Source: Streptomyces sp. PR69
Lineage (GTDB): Bacteria; Actinomycetota; Actinomycetes; Streptomycetales; Streptomycetaceae
Length of the DNA: 64,000 bases
Direction of reading: 5' to 3'
Assembly (NCBI RefSeq): GCF_026420845.1
Contig: NZ_JAOWCB010000010.1
Coordinates: 62,001 to 126,000 of the forward strand
The notes below the pieces were generated by a model that was not told where the DNA came from, ran no database searches, and was given only the letters and a program-made list of their open reading frames with translations. The position numbers and the translations under genes are program-made. Position 1 is the first letter of the stretch. Each line of letters starts with the position of its first letter. Below are positions 37,767-50,374 of the stretch, one piece after another.

Positions 37767-38897
37767 GTGAAGATCCGGGTGGAGCGCGATGTACTCGCGG
37801 AGGCGGTGGCCTGGGTGGCCCGCAGCCTCCCGGCCCGTCCGCCGGCGCCCGTTCTCGCGGGCCTTCTTCTGAAGGCGGAGGACGGCGCCCTCAGCTTCTC
37901 AAGCTTCGACTACGAGGTCTCGGCCCGGGTGTCGGTGGAGGCCGAGGTGGAGGACGACGGCACGGTCCTCGTCTCCGGCCGGCTCCTCGCAGACATCTGC
38001 CGTGCGCTTCCCAACCGCCCTGTGGAGATCTCCACGGACGGCGTGCGCGTCACCGTCGTCTGCGGCTCCTCGCGGTTCACACTCCACACCCTTCCTGTGG
38101 AGGAGTACCCGGCGCTGCCGCAGATGCCCACCGCGACCGGCACCGTCCCCGGCGAGGTCTTCGCCTCCGCCGTCTCCCAGGTGGCCATCGCCGCCGGCCG
38201 TGACGACACCCTGCCCGTGCTGACCGGCGTCCGCATCGAGATCGAGGGCGACACGGTCACGCTGGCCTCCACCGACCGCTACCGCTTCGCGGTCCGCGAG
38301 TTCCTCTGGAAGCCGGAGAACCCGGACACCTCCGCCGTCGCACTGGTCCCCGCGAAGACCCTGCTGGACACCGCCAAGGCACTGACCAACGGCGACACCG
38401 TGACGCTGGCGCTGGCCGGCTCCGGCGCCGGTGAGGGGCTGATCGGTTTCGAGGGCGCCGGCCGGCGCACCACCACCCGGCTGCTCGAAGGCGATCTGCC
38501 GAAGTACCGCACCCTCTTCCCGACGGAGTTCAACTCGGTCGCGGTGATCGAGACCGCGCCGTTCGTGGAGGCCGTCAAGCGTGTGGCGCTGGTCGCCGAG
38601 CGGAACACCCCGGTGCGGCTGAGCTTCGAGCAGGGCGTCCTGATCCTGGAGGCCGGCTCCAGCGACGACGCACAGGCTGTGGAGCGCGTCGACGCACAGC
38701 TGGAGGGCGACGACATCTCGATCGCCTTCAACCCGACCTTCCTGCTCGACGGACTGAGCGCCATCGACTCCCCGGTCGCCCAGCTCTCGTTCACCACCTC
38801 CACCAAGCCCGCGCTGCTCAGCGGCAAGCCGGCCGTGGACGCGGAGGCGGACGAGGCGTACAAGTACCTAATCATGCCGGTGCGCCTGAGCGGCTGA
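37767..38897 (+). CDS. dnaN: DNA polymerase III beta sliding clamp
   Basis: A 376-residue processivity clamp. Three repeated domains are visible: MKIRVERDVLAEAVAWVARSL at the N-terminus, VAIAAGRDDTLPVLTGVRIE at about 136–155, and LSFEQGVLILEAGSSDDAQA in the third. The C-terminus KYLIMPVRL is the clamp family end. A good AGGAGG lies before the start. It is first gene right of oriC. Confidence 0.98.
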   Translation: MKIRVERDVLAEAVAWVARSLPARPPAPVLAGLLLKAEDGALSFSSFDYEVSARVSVEAEVEDDGTVLVSGRLLADICRALPNRPVEISTDGVRVTVVCGSSRFTLHTLPVEEYPALPQMPTATGTVPGEVFASAVSQVAIAAGRDDTLPVLTGVRIEIEGDTVTLASTDRYRFAVREFLWKPENPDTSAVALVPAKTLLDTAKALTNGDTVTLALAGSGAGEGLIGFEGAGRRTTTRLLEGDLPKYRTLFPTEFNSVAVIETAPFVEAVKRVALVAERNTPVRLSFEQGVLILEAGSSDDAQAVERVDAQLEGDDISIAFNPTFLLDGLSAIDSPVAQLSFTTSTKPALLSGKPAVDAEADEAYKYLIMPVRLSG

Positions 38898-38998
38898 CGG
38901 TGCGGCGGACGAGCGGCTGACCGGCAGGTGTGCACCCGCGGCCGGGCGTAGGCTCGGACGCGGGTACGAAACTGCACACAACGCAAAAGGAATCTCTG

Positions 38999-39892
38999 AT
39001 GGAGCTCGGTCTCGTCGGCCTCGGCAAAATGGGCGGCAATATGCGCGAGCGCATCCGCCGCGCAGGCCACACCGTCATCGGATACGACCGCAACCCGGAC
39101 CTCGCGGATGTCCACAGCCTCAAGGAGCTTGTGGAGTCTCTCCAGGGCCCGCGGGTCGTGTGGGTGATGGTCCCGGCCGGCGCCCCGACGCAGTCCACGA
39201 TTGACGAGCTCGCCGAGCTGCTTGAGCCCGGCGATGTGGTGGTGGACGGCGGAAACTCCCGCTGGACGGACGACGAGAAGCATGCCGAGGAGCTCGCCGC
39301 CAAGGGCATCGGCTTTGTCGACTGCGGTGTCTCCGGCGGCGTCTGGGGCCTGGAGAACGGCTATGCGCTGATGTACGGCGGCACCGCGGAGAACGTCGCC
39401 CGGGTGCAGCCGGTCTTCGACGCGCTCAAGCCCGAGGGCGACTTCGGCTCGGTCCACGCGGGCAAGGTCGGCGCCGGCCACTTCGCGAAGATGGTCCACA
39501 ACGGCATCGAGTACGCGATGATGCAGGCGTACGCCGAGGGCTGGGAGCTGCTGGAGAAGGCCGACTCCGTCACCGATGTGCGCGAGGTCTTCCGCTCCTG
39601 GCAGCAGGGCACGGTCATCCGCTCCTGGCTGCTCGACCTGGCGGTCAACGCCCTCGACGACGACGAGCACCTGGACAAGCTGCGCGGTTATGCACAGGAC
39701 TCCGGCGAGGGCCGGTGGACTGTGGAAGCCGCCATCGATCACGCGGTGCCGCTGCCCGCGATCACGGCGTCTCTGTTCGCGCGGTTCTCGTCCCGGCAGG
39801 ACGACTCTCCGCAGATGAAGATGATCGCGGCGCTGCGGAACCAGTTCGGCGGCCACGCGGTCGAGAACGCGCAGAACGAGCAGAGCGCGTAG
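38999..39892 (+). CDS. gnd: 6-phosphogluconate dehydrogenase, short (Gnd/YqeC-like) type
   Basis: Oxidative decarboxylation of 6-phosphogluconate to ribulose-5-phosphate. The 297 residues have the NAD(P)-binding LGLVGLGKMGGNMRERI at the N-terminus, VDGGNSRWTDD at about 81–91, FVDCGVSGGVWGLENGYALM, and GAGHFAKMVHNGIEYAMMQA with the catalytic Lys. The ATG at 38999 has AAGGA. It is a conserved member of the dnaN–gnd–recF segment in Streptomyces. Confidence 0.94.
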   Translation: MELGLVGLGKMGGNMRERIRRAGHTVIGYDRNPDLADVHSLKELVESLQGPRVVWVMVPAGAPTQSTIDELAELLEPGDVVVDGGNSRWTDDEKHAEELAAKGIGFVDCGVSGGVWGLENGYALMYGGTAENVARVQPVFDALKPEGDFGSVHAGKVGAGHFAKMVHNGIEYAMMQAYAEGWELLEKADSVTDVREVFRSWQQGTVIRSWLLDLAVNALDDDEHLDKLRGYAQDSGEGRWTVEAAIDHAVPLPAITASLFARFSSRQDDSPQMKMIAALRNQFGGHAVENAQNEQSA

Positions 39893-39931
39893 AAGAGCGT
39901 AGAAAGCGCGTAGAAAAGGCAGAAACGCGCA
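39884..39931. repeat. Short degenerate tandem repeat at the gnd stop codon
   Basis: The unit AGCGCGTAGAA, or close variants, recurs about four times from the last gnd codons into the gap before recF, repeating the TAG stop. Confidence 0.7.
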
Positions 39932-39999
39932 GAACACGAAGTGGCAAACAGGCACGCGGTGCCGGACGACTCTGAGCCGGGGGAGGTCGGCGTACATCC

Positions 40000-41151
40000 A
40001 TGCACGTGACGCATCTGTCGCTGGCCGACTTCCGCTCCTACGCCCGGGTCGAGGTCCCGCTCGACCCGGGCGTCACCGCGTTCGTGGGCGAAAACGGACA
40101 GGGCAAGACGAATCTGGTCGAGGCGGTCGGCTATCTCGCGACCCTCTCAAGCCACCGGGTCGCCTCGGACGCTCCGCTGGTGCGGATGGGAGCCGAGCGG
40201 GCGGTCATCCGGGCGGCGGTGACCCAGGGCGACCGCTCCCAGCTGATCGAGCTGGAACTCAACCCGGGAAAGGCGAACCGGGCCAGAATCAATAGGTCGT
40301 CGCAGGTCAGACCGCGTGATGTCCTCGGGATCGTACGGACGGTGCTGTTCGCGCCGGAGGACCTCGCGCTGGTCAAGGGCGATCCCGGAGAGCGGCGGCG
40401 GTTCCTGGACGAGCTGATCACCGCGCGCTCGCCGCGGATGGCGGGGGTGCGGTCCGATTACGACCGGGTGCTCAAGCAGCGCAACACTCTCCTGAAGTCC
40501 GCGGCCATGGCCCGGCGGCACGGCGGCCGGGCAGGGGCGCCTCCCGGGACGAAGTCCGCGGGCGCGGACCTGTCCACCCTGGACGTATGGGACCAGCATC
40601 TGGCTCGGACGGGCGCGGAGCTGCTCGCGCAGCGGATGGACCTGATCGCGGTCCTGCAGCCGCTGGCGGACAAGGCCTATGAGCAGCTCGCGCCGGGCGG
40701 CGGCCCGGTGGCCCTGGAGTACCGCTGCTCCGCGCCGGGCGGTGCGCAGGACCGGCAGGGGCTGTACGGGCAGCTCCTCGAAGCCCTGGCGGAGGTCCGC
40801 AAGCAGGAGATCGAGCGCGGTGTGACGCTGGTCGGCCCGCATCGGGACGATCTGCTGCTCAAGCTGGGGCAGCTGCCGGCGAAGGGATACGCGAGCCACG
40901 GGGAGTGCTGGTCGTACGCCCTGGCGCTGCGGCTCGCGTCGTACGACCTGCTGCGCGCGGAGGGCAATGAGCCGGTGCTGGTGCTCGACGACGTCTTCGC
41001 GGAGCTGGACGCGCGGCGGCGGGAGCGGCTGGCCGAGTCGGTCGCGCAGGGCGAGCAGGTGCTGGTGACGGCGGCGGTCGGCGACGATGTGCCGGGGGTG
41101 CTGGCGGGGGCGCGGTACGCGGTCGAGAACGGTTCGGTGGTACGGGTATGA
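40000..41151 (+). CDS. recF: DNA replication/repair protein RecF
   Basis: A 383-residue SMC-like ATPase that loads RecA at gaps. [21 protein letters not shown] starts it; Walker [15 protein letters not shown] lies at about 31–44; the ABC signature region and Walker [21 protein letters not shown] are near the end. It overlaps the next gene by 4 nt. Confidence 0.97.
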   Translation: MHVTHLSLADFRSYARVEVPLDPGVTAFVGENGQGKTNLVEAVGYLATLSSHRVASDAPLVRMGAERAVIRAAVTQGDRSQLIELELNPGKANRARINRSSQVRPRDVLGIVRTVLFAPEDLALVKGDPGERRRFLDELITARSPRMAGVRSDYDRVLKQRNTLLKSAAMARRHGGRAGAPPGTKSAGADLSTLDVWDQHLARTGAELLAQRMDLIAVLQPLADKAYEQLAPGGGPVALEYRCSAPGGAQDRQGLYGQLLEALAEVRKQEIERGVTLVGPHRDDLLLKLGQLPAKGYASHGECWSYALALRLASYDLLRAEGNEPVLVLDDVFAELDARRRERLAESVAQGEQVLVTAAVGDDVPGVLAGARYAVENGSVVRV

Positions 41152-41795
41152 GCGGGGCCGGTCCGGCGGGCGATGCACCTGGGGCGTCGGGGCTGCCGGG
41201 TGCCCCGGGCACCCCTGGTGTGCCGGGTGTGCCGGGGACGCCCGGTGCTGCCGGAGCATCAGGGGTCCCTGGGCCGTCGGGGGTCCCCGAGCCGTCGGGC
41301 GTCGATCTGGCGCGGGTCGCCCTGCGGGCGGCGAAGGAGCAGGCGAAGGCGCGGGGCGCGGCCGCCCAGCAGAAGAAGCAGGCGCGGCGCGGCGGCGGGC
41401 TGCGCTCCGGGGCGCGGGCGGACGGGCGCGATCCGCTGCCGCTGGGCGCGGCGATCAACCGGCTTATCACCGAGCGGGGCTGGGAGACGCCGGCCGCCGT
41501 GGGCGGCGTGATGGGCCGCTGGCCGCAGATCGTGGGCGAGGACCTGGCGAAGCACTGTGTGCCGCTGAGGTACGACGACGATCCGGCGGAGCGCGTGCTG
41601 ACGGTGCAGTGCGACTCGACGGTGTGGGCGACGCAGCTGCGGCTGCTCGCACCGAGGCTGGTCGCCCGGCTGAACGAGGACCTGGGGCAGGGGACGGTCC
41701 GGTTGATCAAGGTCCTGGGCCCGGGCGGCCCCCGGTGGTCGCCCGGCCCTCTGCGCGCGCCGGGCAGCCGCGGCCCGGGCGACACATACGGCTGA
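41148..41795 (+). CDS. dciA: DciA-type (DUF721) replicative helicase operator
   Basis: 215 residues. The C-terminal half (about 95–200) is a DUF721/DciA domain: [37 protein letters not shown], then [21 protein letters not shown]. DciA is established as a DnaB loader or operator in bacteria lacking DnaC/DnaI, and its gene is typical between recF and gyrB in actinobacteria. The N-terminus is odd: a collagen-like Gly-x-Pro repeat (about 12–50) then an Ala/Lys-rich helix. ATG 41148 overlaps recF (ATGA), so the two are coupled. Confidence 0.9.
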   Translation: MSGAGPAGDAPGASGLPGAPGTPGVPGVPGTPGAAGASGVPGPSGVPEPSGVDLARVALRAAKEQAKARGAAAQQKKQARRGGGLRSGARADGRDPLPLGAAINRLITERGWETPAAVGGVMGRWPQIVGEDLAKHCVPLRYDDDPAERVLTVQCDSTVWATQLRLLAPRLVARLNEDLGQGTVRLIKVLGPGGPRWSPGPLRAPGSRGPGDTYG

Positions 41796-44301
<2,506 letters not shown>

Positions 44302-44343
44302 GTCGGTCTGTCGCTGACCGCACGAAAGGACTGAAGACCAGCA

Positions 44344-47025
44344 ATGGCCGACGAGAACATCCCTGAGACTTCTGTGACCCCTAAGACTCCTGGGGCCCCC
44401 GGGACTCCTGTCACGACCGACGCCGCCGGGGCCGACGAAGGCCCGGAGATGCGGATCGAGCCCGTCGGGCTTGAGACCGAGATGCAGCGCTCGTATCTCG
44501 ACTACGCGATGTCCGTCATCGTCTCGCGTGCGCTGCCTGACGTACGGGACGGCCTCAAGCCCGTCCACCGTCGTGTGCTGTACGCGATGTACGACGGCGG
44601 GTACCGCCCCGAGAAGGGCTTCTACAAGTGCGCCCGCGTCGTCGGCGACGTCATGGGCAACTACCACCCGCACGGCGACACCTCGATCTATGACGCGCTG
44701 GTGCGCCTCGCCCAGCCGTGGTCGATGCGTATGCCGCTGGTGGACTCCAACGGAAACTTCGGCTCCCCGGGCAATGACCCGGCCGCCGCCATGCGCTACA
44801 CCGAGTGCAAGATGGCGCCGCTGTCCATGGAGATGCTCCGGGACATCGACGAGGAGACCGTCGACTTCCAGGACAACTACGACGGCCGCAGCCAGGAGCC
44901 CACGGTCCTGCCGTCCCGCTTCCCGAACCTGCTGGTCAACGGCAGCGCCGGCATCGCGGTCGGCATGGCGACCAATATCCCGCCGCACAATCTGCGCGAG
45001 GTCGCGGCCGGGTGCCAGTGGGCGCTGGAGCACCCGGAGGCCTCGCACGACGAGCTGCTCGACGCCCTCATCGAGCGCATCAAGGGCCCGGACTTCCCGA
45101 CCGGCGCGCTGGTCGTGGGCCGCAAGGGCATCGAGGAGGCGTACCGCACCGGCCGCGGCTCCATCACCATGCGCGCCGTCGTCGAGGTCGAGGAGATCCA
45201 GAACCGCCAGTGCCTGGTGGTCACGGAGCTGCCGTACCAGGTCAACCCGGACAACCTCGCACAGAAGATCGCCGACCTGGTGAAGGACGGCAAGATCGGC
45301 GGCATCGCCGACGTACGCGACGAGACCTCCTCGCGCACCGGCCAGCGCCTTGTCATCGTGCTCAAGCGGGACGCGGTCGCCAAGGTCGTCCTCAACAACC
45401 TCTACAAGCACACCGACCTGCAGACCAACTTCGGCGCCAATATGCTGGCGCTGGTCGACGGAGTGCCGCGGACGCTGTCGCTGGACGCGTTTATCCGCCA
45501 CTGGGTGACCCACCAGATCGAGGTCGTCGTCCGCCGCACCCGCTTCCGGCTGCGCAAGGCGGAGGAGCGGGCGCACATCCTGCGCGGCCTGCTCAAGGCG
45601 CTGGACGCCATCGACGAGGTCATCGCGCTGATCCGGCGCAGCGAGACCGTCGAGATCGCACGCGAGGGCCTGATGGGCCTGCTGACGATCGACGAGATCC
45701 AGGCGAACGCGATCCTGGAGATGCAGCTGCGCAGGCTGGCCGCCCTGGAGCGGCAGAAGATCGTCGCGGAGCACGATGAGCTCCAGGCGAAGATCAGCGA
45801 GTACAACGCGATCCTCGCCTCCCCCGAGAAGCAGCGGCAGATCGTCAGCGAGGAGCTGGCCGTCCTCGTCGAGAAGTACGGCGACGACCGGCGCTCCAAG
45901 CTGGTGCCCTTCGAGGGCGACATGTCCATCGAGGACCTGATCGCCGAAGAGGACATCGTCGTCACGATCACGCGCGGCGGCTATGTGAAGCGTACGAAGA
46001 CGGACGACTACCGCTCGCAGAAGCGCGGCGGCAAGGGCGTACGGGGCGCCAAGCTCAAGGAAGACGACATCGTCGACCACTTCTTCGTCTCCACCACCCA
46101 CCACTGGCTGCTGTTCTTCACCAACAAGGGCCGGGTCTACCGCGCCAAGGCCTATGAGCTGCCGGACGCCGGCCGGGACTCGCGCGGCCAGCATGTGGCC
46201 AATCTGCTGGCCTTCCAGCCGGACGAGCAGATCGCCGAGATCCTGGCGATCCGCGACTATGAGGCCGCGCCGTATCTGGTGCTCGCCACCAAGGCCGGCC
46301 TGGTGAAGAAGACGCCCCTGAAGGACTACGACTCTCCCCGTTCGGGTGGCGTCATCGCGATCAACCTCCGGGAGATGGAGGATGGCCGTGATGACGAGCT
46401 GATCGGCGCCGAGCTGGTGTCCGCCGAAGACGATCTGCTGCTCATCAGCAAGAAGGCTCAGTCGATCCGCTTCACGGCGACGGACGAGGCGCTGCGGCCG
46501 ATGGGACGGGCGACGTCCGGTGTGAAGGGGATGAGTTTCCGGGAAGGAGACGAACTCCTCTCGATGAATGTCGTCCGGCCCGGTACGTTCGTCTTCACCG
46601 CTACCGATGGCGGGTACGCGAAGCGGACCGCCGTCGACGAGTATCGCGTCCAGGGCCGCGGCGGCCTCGGCATCAAGGCCGCCAAGATCGTGGAGGACCG
46701 CGGTTCGCTCGTGGGCGCGCTGGTGGTCGAGGAGGCGGATGAGATCCTCGCCATCACGCTCGGCGGCGGTGTGATTCGCACGCGAGTCAACGAAGTCAGG
46801 GAGACGGGCCGTGACACCATGGGCGTCCAACTGATCAACCTGGGCAAGCGGGACGCCGTCGTCGGCATCGCGCGCAATGCCGAGGCCGGCCGTGAGGCCG
46901 AAGAGGTCGACGAGGCCGCCGGGGTCGAAGAGCCCGCGGAGGCCACGGAGGCCGCTGATACGGCGGTGACTGACGCAGTCGCAGCCGAGGGCGCACAGCC
47001 CTCGGCAGGGGAGCACGAGGAGTAG
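44344..47025 (+). CDS. gyrA: DNA gyrase subunit A
   Basis: Breakage-reunion subunit. The 893 residues have the winged helix with [19 protein letters not shown] (quinolone pocket), catalytic tyrosine in [11 protein letters not shown] at about 153, and coiled-coil and beta-pinwheel repeats with the GyrA-box [10 protein letters not shown]. An acidic Ala/Glu/Val-rich tail (about 845–893) follows. The N-terminus carries a Pro/Thr-rich extension of about 40 residues. It is followed 3 nt later by the DUF3566 gene. Confidence 0.98.
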   Translation: MADENIPETSVTPKTPGAPGTPVTTDAAGADEGPEMRIEPVGLETEMQRSYLDYAMSVIVSRALPDVRDGLKPVHRRVLYAMYDGGYRPEKGFYKCARVVGDVMGNYHPHGDTSIYDALVRLAQPWSMRMPLVDSNGNFGSPGNDPAAAMRYTECKMAPLSMEMLRDIDEETVDFQDNYDGRSQEPTVLPSRFPNLLVNGSAGIAVGMATNIPPHNLREVAAGCQWALEHPEASHDELLDALIERIKGPDFPTGALVVGRKGIEEAYRTGRGSITMRAVVEVEEIQNRQCLVVTELPYQVNPDNLAQKIADLVKDGKIGGIADVRDETSSRTGQRLVIVLKRDAVAKVVLNNLYKHTDLQTNFGANMLALVDGVPRTLSLDAFIRHWVTHQIEVVVRRTRFRLRKAEERAHILRGLLKALDAIDEVIALIRRSETVEIAREGLMGLLTIDEIQANAILEMQLRRLAALERQKIVAEHDELQAKISEYNAILASPEKQRQIVSEELAVLVEKYGDDRRSKLVPFEGDMSIEDLIAEEDIVVTITRGGYVKRTKTDDYRSQKRGGKGVRGAKLKEDDIVDHFFVSTTHHWLLFFTNKGRVYRAKAYELPDAGRDSRGQHVANLLAFQPDEQIAEILAIRDYEAAPYLVLATKAGLVKKTPLKDYDSPRSGGVIAINLREMEDGRDDELIGAELVSAEDDLLLISKKAQSIRFTATDEALRPMGRATSGVKGMSFREGDELLSMNVVRPGTFVFTATDGGYAKRTAVDEYRVQGRGGLGIKAAKIVEDRGSLVGALVVEEADEILAITLGGGVIRTRVNEVRETGRDTMGVQLINLGKRDAVVGIARNAEAGREAEEVDEAAGVEEPAEATEAADTAVTDAVAAEGAQPSAGEHEE

Positions 47026-47028
47026 AGC

Positions 47029-47703
47029 GTGAGTGGAGCCACGGGCGCCGGTGCGGCCGCTTCCGGAGCGAACGGTGCCCGTGGCCCAGCCGCGGACTCC
47101 CAGGGGGTTGCCGTGACGGACACCCGGGGGGCCCAGCCCCCGTATGACGCGTACGGCGCGGAGCGCGAGGCCCAGCCCCGGTCCGAGGCCCAGCCCCGGT
47201 CCGCCGCTCAAGGGCCGTCCGCATCGCAGCAGAACCAGCCCTACCACCCGCCCCAGGCTTATGCCTCCCCCGCCGCCGGCAGTACGGCCACGGCGGTGCG
47301 CGTGCCCCGCACGGGGGCGCGCACCACCCCGCGCACCCGCAAGGCACGGCTGCGGGTGGCCAAGGCCGACCCCTGGTCGGTGATGAAGGTCAGCTTCCTG
47401 CTCTCCATCGCGCTGGGCATCTGCACGGTCGTCGCGGCCGCGGTGCTGTGGATGGTCATGGACGCGATGGGCGTCTTCTCCACGGTGGGCGGCACGATCA
47501 GCGAGGCCACCGGCTCCAACGAGAGCAACGGCTTCGACCTCCAGGCCTTCCTCTCGCTGCCGCGCGTCCTGATCTTCACCTCGGTCATCGCGGTGATCGA
47601 CGTGGTGCTCGCCACCGCGCTGGCGACGCTCGGGGCCTTCATCTACAACCTGTCCGCGGGTTTCGTGGGCGGTGTGGAGCTCACCCTCGCCGAGGACGAG
47701 TAG
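47029..47703 (+). CDS. DUF3566 membrane protein
   Basis: 224 residues. The long Ala/Pro/Gln-rich cytoplasmic N-terminus (1–115) is followed by two transmembrane helices (VSFLLSIALGICTVVAAAVL at about 123–142 and LIFTSVIAVIDVVLATALAT at about 183–202) and a final FIYNLSAGFVGGVELTL. This family almost always sits after gyrA in actinobacteria; its function is unknown. GTG 47029 uses GAGGAG inside the gyrA end, so coupling to gyrA is likely. Confidence 0.9.
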   Translation: MSGATGAGAAASGANGARGPAADSQGVAVTDTRGAQPPYDAYGAEREAQPRSEAQPRSAAQGPSASQQNQPYHPPQAYASPAAGSTATAVRVPRTGARTTPRTRKARLRVAKADPWSVMKVSFLLSIALGICTVVAAAVLWMVMDAMGVFSTVGGTISEATGSNESNGFDLQAFLSLPRVLIFTSVIAVIDVVLATALATLGAFIYNLSAGFVGGVELTLAEDE

Positions 47704-47709
47704 GCGATT

Positions 47710-47738
47710 TTGGGACTGGCCACGACGTGCGCTAATCT
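47710..47738 (+). promoter_or_regulatory. Promoter of tRNA-Ile
   Basis: TTGGGA (47710–47715), 17 nt, TAATCT (47733–47738), 25 nt before the mature tRNA 5' end. Good sigma-70-type spacing. Confidence 0.65.
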
Positions 47739-47762
47739 TCAGGGGTCAGCGCACAGCGCGGC

Positions 47763-47836
47763 GGGGCTATAGCTCAGTTGGTTAGAGCGCATCCCTGATA
47801 AGGATGAGGCCACAGGTTCAAATCCTGTTAGCCCCA
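47763..47836 (+). tRNA. tRNA-Ile (GAT)
   Basis: A 74-nt cloverleaf: acceptor GGGGCTA pairing with TAGCCCC, D-arm with AGCTCAGTTGGTTAGAGC, anticodon stem CATCC/GGATG with loop CTGATAA (GAT at 47797–47799), T-arm with GGTTCAAATCC, discriminator A. CCA is not encoded. Confidence 0.97.
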
Positions 47837-47859
47837 CAGTGACCTGTAGCAGGTCAGAG

Positions 47860-47887
47860 GCCTGGTGGATCGAGCGATCTGCCAGGC
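47860..47887 (+). terminator. Terminator after tRNA-Ile
   Basis: A 13-bp stem with two internal mismatches (47860–47872 with 47875–47887), followed by TTTCT. Confidence 0.65.
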
Positions 47888-48194
47888 TTTCTACATTTCT
47901 TGATCTTGAGAGTCCGGTATTCGCACGTAACTTGGACCGTCAGCCCGCACACCGGGCGGGACCGGAGAACCCCCGGGAGAACTCCGGAAGAAGGCCTCCG
48001 GCAGCACGGTCCCTGAGCGACGCCTCCTGGTCGCTCTCAAGCGCCCGTCCGGCCGTGATCACCAGAGCGCGGTCGGGCCCGCGCGGGAGCCACGGGTCGG
48101 CCGGGGCCGCGGTGCCTGCACGCCGCCGGGTGCCGTTACCGCGGGGCGCGGCCAACTGCCGGCCCGGATGCGCCGCCGGGAGTGCGTGCGCTCG
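47888..48194. other. Region between tRNA-Ile and the IS remnant
   Basis: About 300 bp with no recognised gene. Reverse frames continuing from the transposase read Arg/Pro/Gly-rich sequence without family features. It is probably foreign or decayed DNA joined to the truncated IS. Confidence 0.4.
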
Positions 48195-48744
48195 CAGGCC
48201 GCCCAGCAGCAACGGCAGGGACTGGCCGTCGCGCGCCTGCCCGGGCGTCATGAGGGCGGCCAGCGGTCGGCCCTGACCGTCCACGGTGTGGTGGATCTTC
48301 GTGGTCAGACCGCCGCGGGAACAGCCGATCGGCGTGCCCGGCGGGCGCTCGGTGGGCGTCCAGGCCCTGCCCTCGGGCTGCGGCCCGGCACTTCTCGGGG
48401 CGGCGGGTGTTGGCGGCGTGCTGGTGGGCCCGGGTGATGGTGGAGTCCACCGCCACCTGCCAGTCGATCGGCCCATCGTCGTTCGCGCGGGCGAGCAGGA
48501 CGCCGAGCACGCGGTCCCAGGTCCCGTCGGCGGCCCAGCGGCGGTGGCGGGCCCACACGGTCTTCCAGGATCCGAACCTGGCTGGGAGGTCCTGGCAAGG
48601 AATACCGGTGCGGTACCGGCAGACGATCGCCTCCACAATGCGGCGGTGATCGGCCCACGGCCTGCCACGGCGACCGGCACTGGAGGGCAGCAGAGGTCGG
48701 ATGCGGTCCCACTGCCGGGCGGTCAGCCGGGCGTGACGAGGCAT
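48195..48744 (-). pseudogene. Truncated IS5-family (IS427-like) transposase
   Basis: The reverse strand from ATG 48744 reads MPRHARLTARQWDRIRPLLP, then a GRPWADHRRIVEAIVCRYRTG segment and VAVDSTITRAHQHAAN with the first catalytic Asp. The homologous frame then shifts by one (SRGGLTTKIHHTVDGQGRPL, then TPGQARDGQSLPLLLGGLR), as in two-ORF IS5 elements using frameshifting. Sequence homologous to the second Asp and the Glu is missing after about 48195, so the enzyme is dead. No clear terminal inverted repeats were found. Confidence 0.8.
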
Positions 48745-48780
48745 CAGGATCAGACCGCAGAGGTGCTGCGCACCCGGGCC
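48195..48780 (-). mobile_element. IS5-family insertion sequence remnant
   Basis: DNA covering the truncated transposase and its short upstream flank, beside tRNA-Ile. The downstream part and the ends are lost, so limits are approximate. Confidence 0.6.
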
Positions 48781-48796
48781 AGCAGCCCGGCCGGGC

Positions 48797-49348
48797 TCAG
48801 TCGATCGTCTTGATCACCCGGGCGGGCACTCCCGCGACCACGGTGCCGGCAGGAACATCACGAGTGACCACCGCACCGGCAGCGACCACCGCACCGGCGC
48901 CGATGGTCACCCCCTGCGTGATCACAGCAGCCGTCCCGATCCAGACGTCGTCCTCGATGACGATCGGGGCGAAGGAGAGGAACTCGCGGCGCTCGGCCAG
49001 GGGCAGTGGATGGCCTCCGGTGATGAGGCTGACCTTCGGGGCGATCATGACGCCGTTCCCGATGCGGATGCCTCCCTTGTCCATGAAGGTGCATCCCTGG
49101 TTGACGAAGACGTTCTCCCCGAACGTCGTGTTCAGCCCGTACTCCGTAAAGAACGGCGGGTAGATCATCACCGACTCCGGCAGCGGGCCACCGAACACAA
49201 CAGAAAGCAGTTCCGCGCGACCTTCGCTGTCGCTGAACGGAAGCACGTTCAGTTGAGACGTCGCATCGGTCACCTCCACGATCCGCTCCGCATGACGCGT
49301 GAACTCAGGCGTCTGGACATACATGACCTGCTCTGTGCGAGTAGACAT
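48797..49348 (-). CDS. Sugar O-acetyltransferase, hexapeptide-repeat (LacA/Maa-like)
   Basis: 183 residues. An N-terminal helical part (TPEFTRHAERIVEVTDATSQ) is followed by FGENVFVNQGCTFMDKGGIRIG and left-handed beta-helix hexapeptide repeats (IGNGVMIAPKVSLITGGHPL, then IEDDVWIGTAAVITQGVTIG, ending AGVPARVIKTID). His in GGHPL is the expected catalytic base. The start ATG at 49348 is the best match to family length. It is divergent from the LysR gene 90 nt away, so LysR probably controls it. The acceptor sugar is unknown. Confidence 0.9.
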   Translation of the reverse strand: MSTRTEQVMYVQTPEFTRHAERIVEVTDATSQLNVLPFSDSEGRAELLSVVFGGPLPESVMIYPPFFTEYGLNTTFGENVFVNQGCTFMDKGGIRIGNGVMIAPKVSLITGGHPLPLAERREFLSFAPIVIEDDVWIGTAAVITQGVTIGAGAVVAAGAVVTRDVPAGTVVAGVPARVIKTID

Positions 49349-49405
49349 GCGCTGATCCCACCACCGCGCAGAACACTCGATCAAACAACCCTGCACCACA
49401 CCAGA

Positions 49406-49422
49406 CACAACCAATGGTTGTG
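49406..49422. promoter_or_regulatory. Probable LysR operator
   Basis: A 17-bp perfect inverted repeat (8-bp arms CACAACCA around one base) midway between the divergent acetyltransferase and LysR genes. It contains the T-N11-A spacing usual for LysR-type sites. Confidence 0.6.
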
Positions 49423-49438
49423 GAAGTACGTTGGAGGC

Positions 49439-50368
49439 GTGGACGTTGAAGCGCTGCGGACGTTCGTGGCCGTCGCCGAGACCGGCCAGTTCCAGGCTGC
49501 GGCCGACGAGTTGGGGATCAGCCAGCAGGCGGTCTCCAAGCGGATCGCGGCCCTGGAGAGGCACATCGAGGTCACACTCCTGGTACGGACCTCCCGAGGC
49601 TCCCGGCTGAGCCTGGACGGGCAGGTCTTCCTGCCGCACGCCAAGAAGGTCCTGGCGGCCATCGAGCAGGCCGAGCAGGCCGTGCGCCCCGGAAGCCGTC
49701 CCTTGCGCGTCGATGTCCTCAATCGGCGCATCTCCCCGGCCCAGGCCGTCTACCGGTTTTACCGCTCCCACCCCGAGGCGGACCTGGACGCGGTCACGCT
49801 GAGCACGGAGAACGCCGCTCAGGCCGCCCAGGCGGTGCTCGAAGGGACCGTCGACGCGTCCTTCCGTGCCCTGCCGGCAGACCAGGTCCCGGCCGGGATC
49901 AGCGCCGAACGACTCCTGGACGCACCCCTGGAGCTCCTGGTCGGACCCGGCCACCCGCTGGCTGCCGAGCCCTGGGTCAGTCCTGCGGACCTGGCCGGTC
50001 ACCGCATCTGGATCCCCGGGATCAGGCCGGCCACGGAGTGGGCGGCGTTCTACCAGGCGCTGTCCGAGGCCTTCGGCCTGAGCATCGACGCGCTCGGCCC
50101 CAACTTCGGTGACGAGGCCCTGATGGACGCGCTGGCCGACTCGGCCTCGCTGGCCACCCTCGTCGGCAGCGGGGACCGGTACCTGTGGCCCCAGACCCAC
50201 GACCTACGGCGCATCCCGTTGTACAACCCGACCCCGGTCTACCCGCACATGCTGCTGTTCCGCCGCGGAGACCGGCACCCCGTGCTGACCGCGCTACGCG
50301 ACCATCTGCGCACCGCAGGCCCGCGAACCCCGCACGACGTGTGGGCGCCGGACTGGGTAGACCGCTGA
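49439..50368 (+). CDS. LysR family transcriptional regulator
   Basis: 309 residues. N-terminal winged helix-turn-helix: LRTFVAVAETGQFQAAADEL, then GISQQAVSKRIAALERHIEV at about 24–43. The effector domain starts near 90 and contains VDASFRALP and LLVGPGHPLA. GTG 49439 follows TTGGAGG. Divergent pairing suggests it regulates the acetyltransferase and itself. Confidence 0.92.
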   Translation: MDVEALRTFVAVAETGQFQAAADELGISQQAVSKRIAALERHIEVTLLVRTSRGSRLSLDGQVFLPHAKKVLAAIEQAEQAVRPGSRPLRVDVLNRRISPAQAVYRFYRSHPEADLDAVTLSTENAAQAAQAVLEGTVDASFRALPADQVPAGISAERLLDAPLELLVGPGHPLAAEPWVSPADLAGHRIWIPGIRPATEWAAFYQALSEAFGLSIDALGPNFGDEALMDALADSASLATLVGSGDRYLWPQTHDLRRIPLYNPTPVYPHMLLFRRGDRHPVLTALRDHLRTAGPRTPHDVWAPDWVDR

Positions 50369-50374
50369 CCGGAC

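Noticed and set aside
47839-48276. Forward reading frame after tRNA-Ile
   Set aside because: Starts inside the tRNA terminator region and reads low-complexity Arg/Ser/Pro opposite the transposase.
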